Shown: positions 4,645 through 5,225 of the stretch, piece after piece | How the letters are laid out: every line of letters begins with the position of its first letter | Numbering within the stretch: the stretch's first letter is position 1 | DNA from: Treponema sp. | GTDB taxonomy: Bacteria; Spirochaetota; Spirochaetia; Treponematales; Breznakiellaceae | Assembly: GCA_031288575.1 (NCBI GenBank) | Contig: JAITRD010000191.1 | Location: 1-5,225, forward strand | DNA: 5,225 bases | Reading direction: 5' to 3' | Notes under the pieces: model-generated | Seen by the model: the letters and a program-made list of their open reading frames with translations, nothing else | Told to the model about the DNA's origin: nothing | Database searches by the model: none | Made by a program: the position numbers and the translations under genes

Positions 4645-5225
4645 ATGTTAGATTATCGTTTTATTGTAGATAACCTTCCGGCGGTACAGAAAAACATCGC
4701 CGACCGGTATATGAAGGCGGATGCCGAAAAGGTGGTCCGGCTTTTTAACCGCAGGACCGAACTGGCCACCGCCCTCCAGTCCCTTCAGCAGAAACGGAAC
4801 GCCAACGCGGCGGCCATGAAGGGCAAATTGGAGGCCCCCGCCCGGACAGCCCTCATCGAGGAGGGGAAAAAGCTCAAGGAGGATATCGGCGCCGCCGAGA
4901 CCGAGCTTGCCGGGGTGGAAGCGGAGCTGGAGACCGAGGGGCGGCGGATCCCTAACATGGCCCACCCGGAGGCGCCGGTGGGGAAGGAAGACAAGGACAA
5001 CCTGGAGGTCAAGCGGGTAGGGGAGCCCACCCGGTTTGATTTTGAACCCCTTGACCATGTCAAGCTGGGCCAGAACCTGGATATTATAGATTTTGATAAC
5101 GCCACCAAGGTTTCGGGGACTAAATTTTATTACCTCAAAAACGAGGGGGTTTTCCTGGAACTGGGGCTGGTCCGTTATGCCCTGGATATTTTGCAGAAAC
5201 GGGGCTTTACCCCCTTTATCACCCC
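4645..5225 (+). CDS. serS: Seryl-tRNA synthetase, N-terminal part
   Basis: The frame opens MLDYRFIVDNLPAVQKNIAD and runs 193 codons plus two bases to the window edge. It charges tRNA-Ser (and tRNA-Sec where present) with serine in the cytoplasm. The MLD start, the long charged helical arm (about residues 27-100, the coiled coil that grips the tRNA-Ser long variable arm), IPNMAHPEAPVGKEDKDN (102-119; compare IPN...VPVG in E. coli SerS) and FDF...DHVKLG (131-142) are diagnostic of class II bacterial SerRS. KVSGTKFYYLKNEG (155-168) begins the catalytic domain. Class II motifs 2 and 3 lie beyond the edge, so catalytic completeness cannot be judged. The ATG gives the canonical MLD N-terminus, though no Shine-Dalgarno is evident. 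It lies 41 bases after birA and may share its transcript or use the weak promoter at 4608-4636. Confidence 0.95.
   Translation, partial: MLDYRFIVDNLPAVQKNIADRYMKADAEKVVRLFNRRTELATALQSLQQKRNANAAAMKGKLEAPARTALIEEGKKLKEDIGAAETELAGVEAELETEGRRIPNMAHPEAPVGKEDKDNLEVKRVGEPTRFDFEPLDHVKLGQNLDIIDFDNATKVSGTKFYYLKNEGVFLELGLVRYALDILQKRGFTPFIT

Noticed and set aside
4648..5108. Two reverse-strand open frames over the right end
   Set aside because: They are antisense to serS, whose plus-strand product matches seryl-tRNA synthetase throughout.

Overview
The window looks like bacterial chromosome, most likely from a spirochaete of the Treponema group, possibly a GC-richer gut lineage. That placement is inference from protein style and the GGG/CCC/CCGG-rich coding; no rRNA or marker gene here settles it. 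Four genes are supported: the 5' end of a flavodoxin gene (minus strand, cut by the left edge), a 900-residue TPR protein gene (minus), a birA-type biotin ligase gene (plus) and the 5' part of serS (plus, cut by the right edge).

Layout. Positions 1-102 hold the flavodoxin start, with a clear Shine-Dalgarno and a recognisable sigma70-type promoter. Positions 103-525 have no convincing gene but are dense with structure: a terminator-like hairpin, a dispersed repeat (copy A), a multibranch fold closed by 9-bp arms, an extended -10 promoter and a perfect 14-bp inverted repeat just downstream of the TPR gene. The TPR gene fills 526-3228 and encodes a jelly-roll-like N-terminal domain, a long TPR solenoid and an eight-cysteine zinc-binding tail. 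Positions 3229-3706 are a divergent intergenic region with a TPR-gene promoter candidate, two adjacent hairpins and copy B of the dispersed repeat. birA follows, then serS 41 bases later in the same direction.

How it fits together. Biotin ligase and seryl-tRNA synthetase are housekeeping enzymes that may share a transcript. The TPR protein is probably a cytoplasmic scaffold of unknown partner. The most notable feature is not a gene. Two diverged copies of a repeat of about 160-180 bases lie in opposite orientation on either side of the TPR gene, each pointing towards the neighbouring outward gene (flavodoxin and birA). Differences between the copies in one helix preserve base pairing, including one U-A to C-G double change, which suggests a structured RNA or a structured mobile repeat. 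The same changes are also mostly synonymous in a shared reading frame, so a coding origin is not excluded.

No CRISPR array, transposase, tRNA or rRNA gene is visible.
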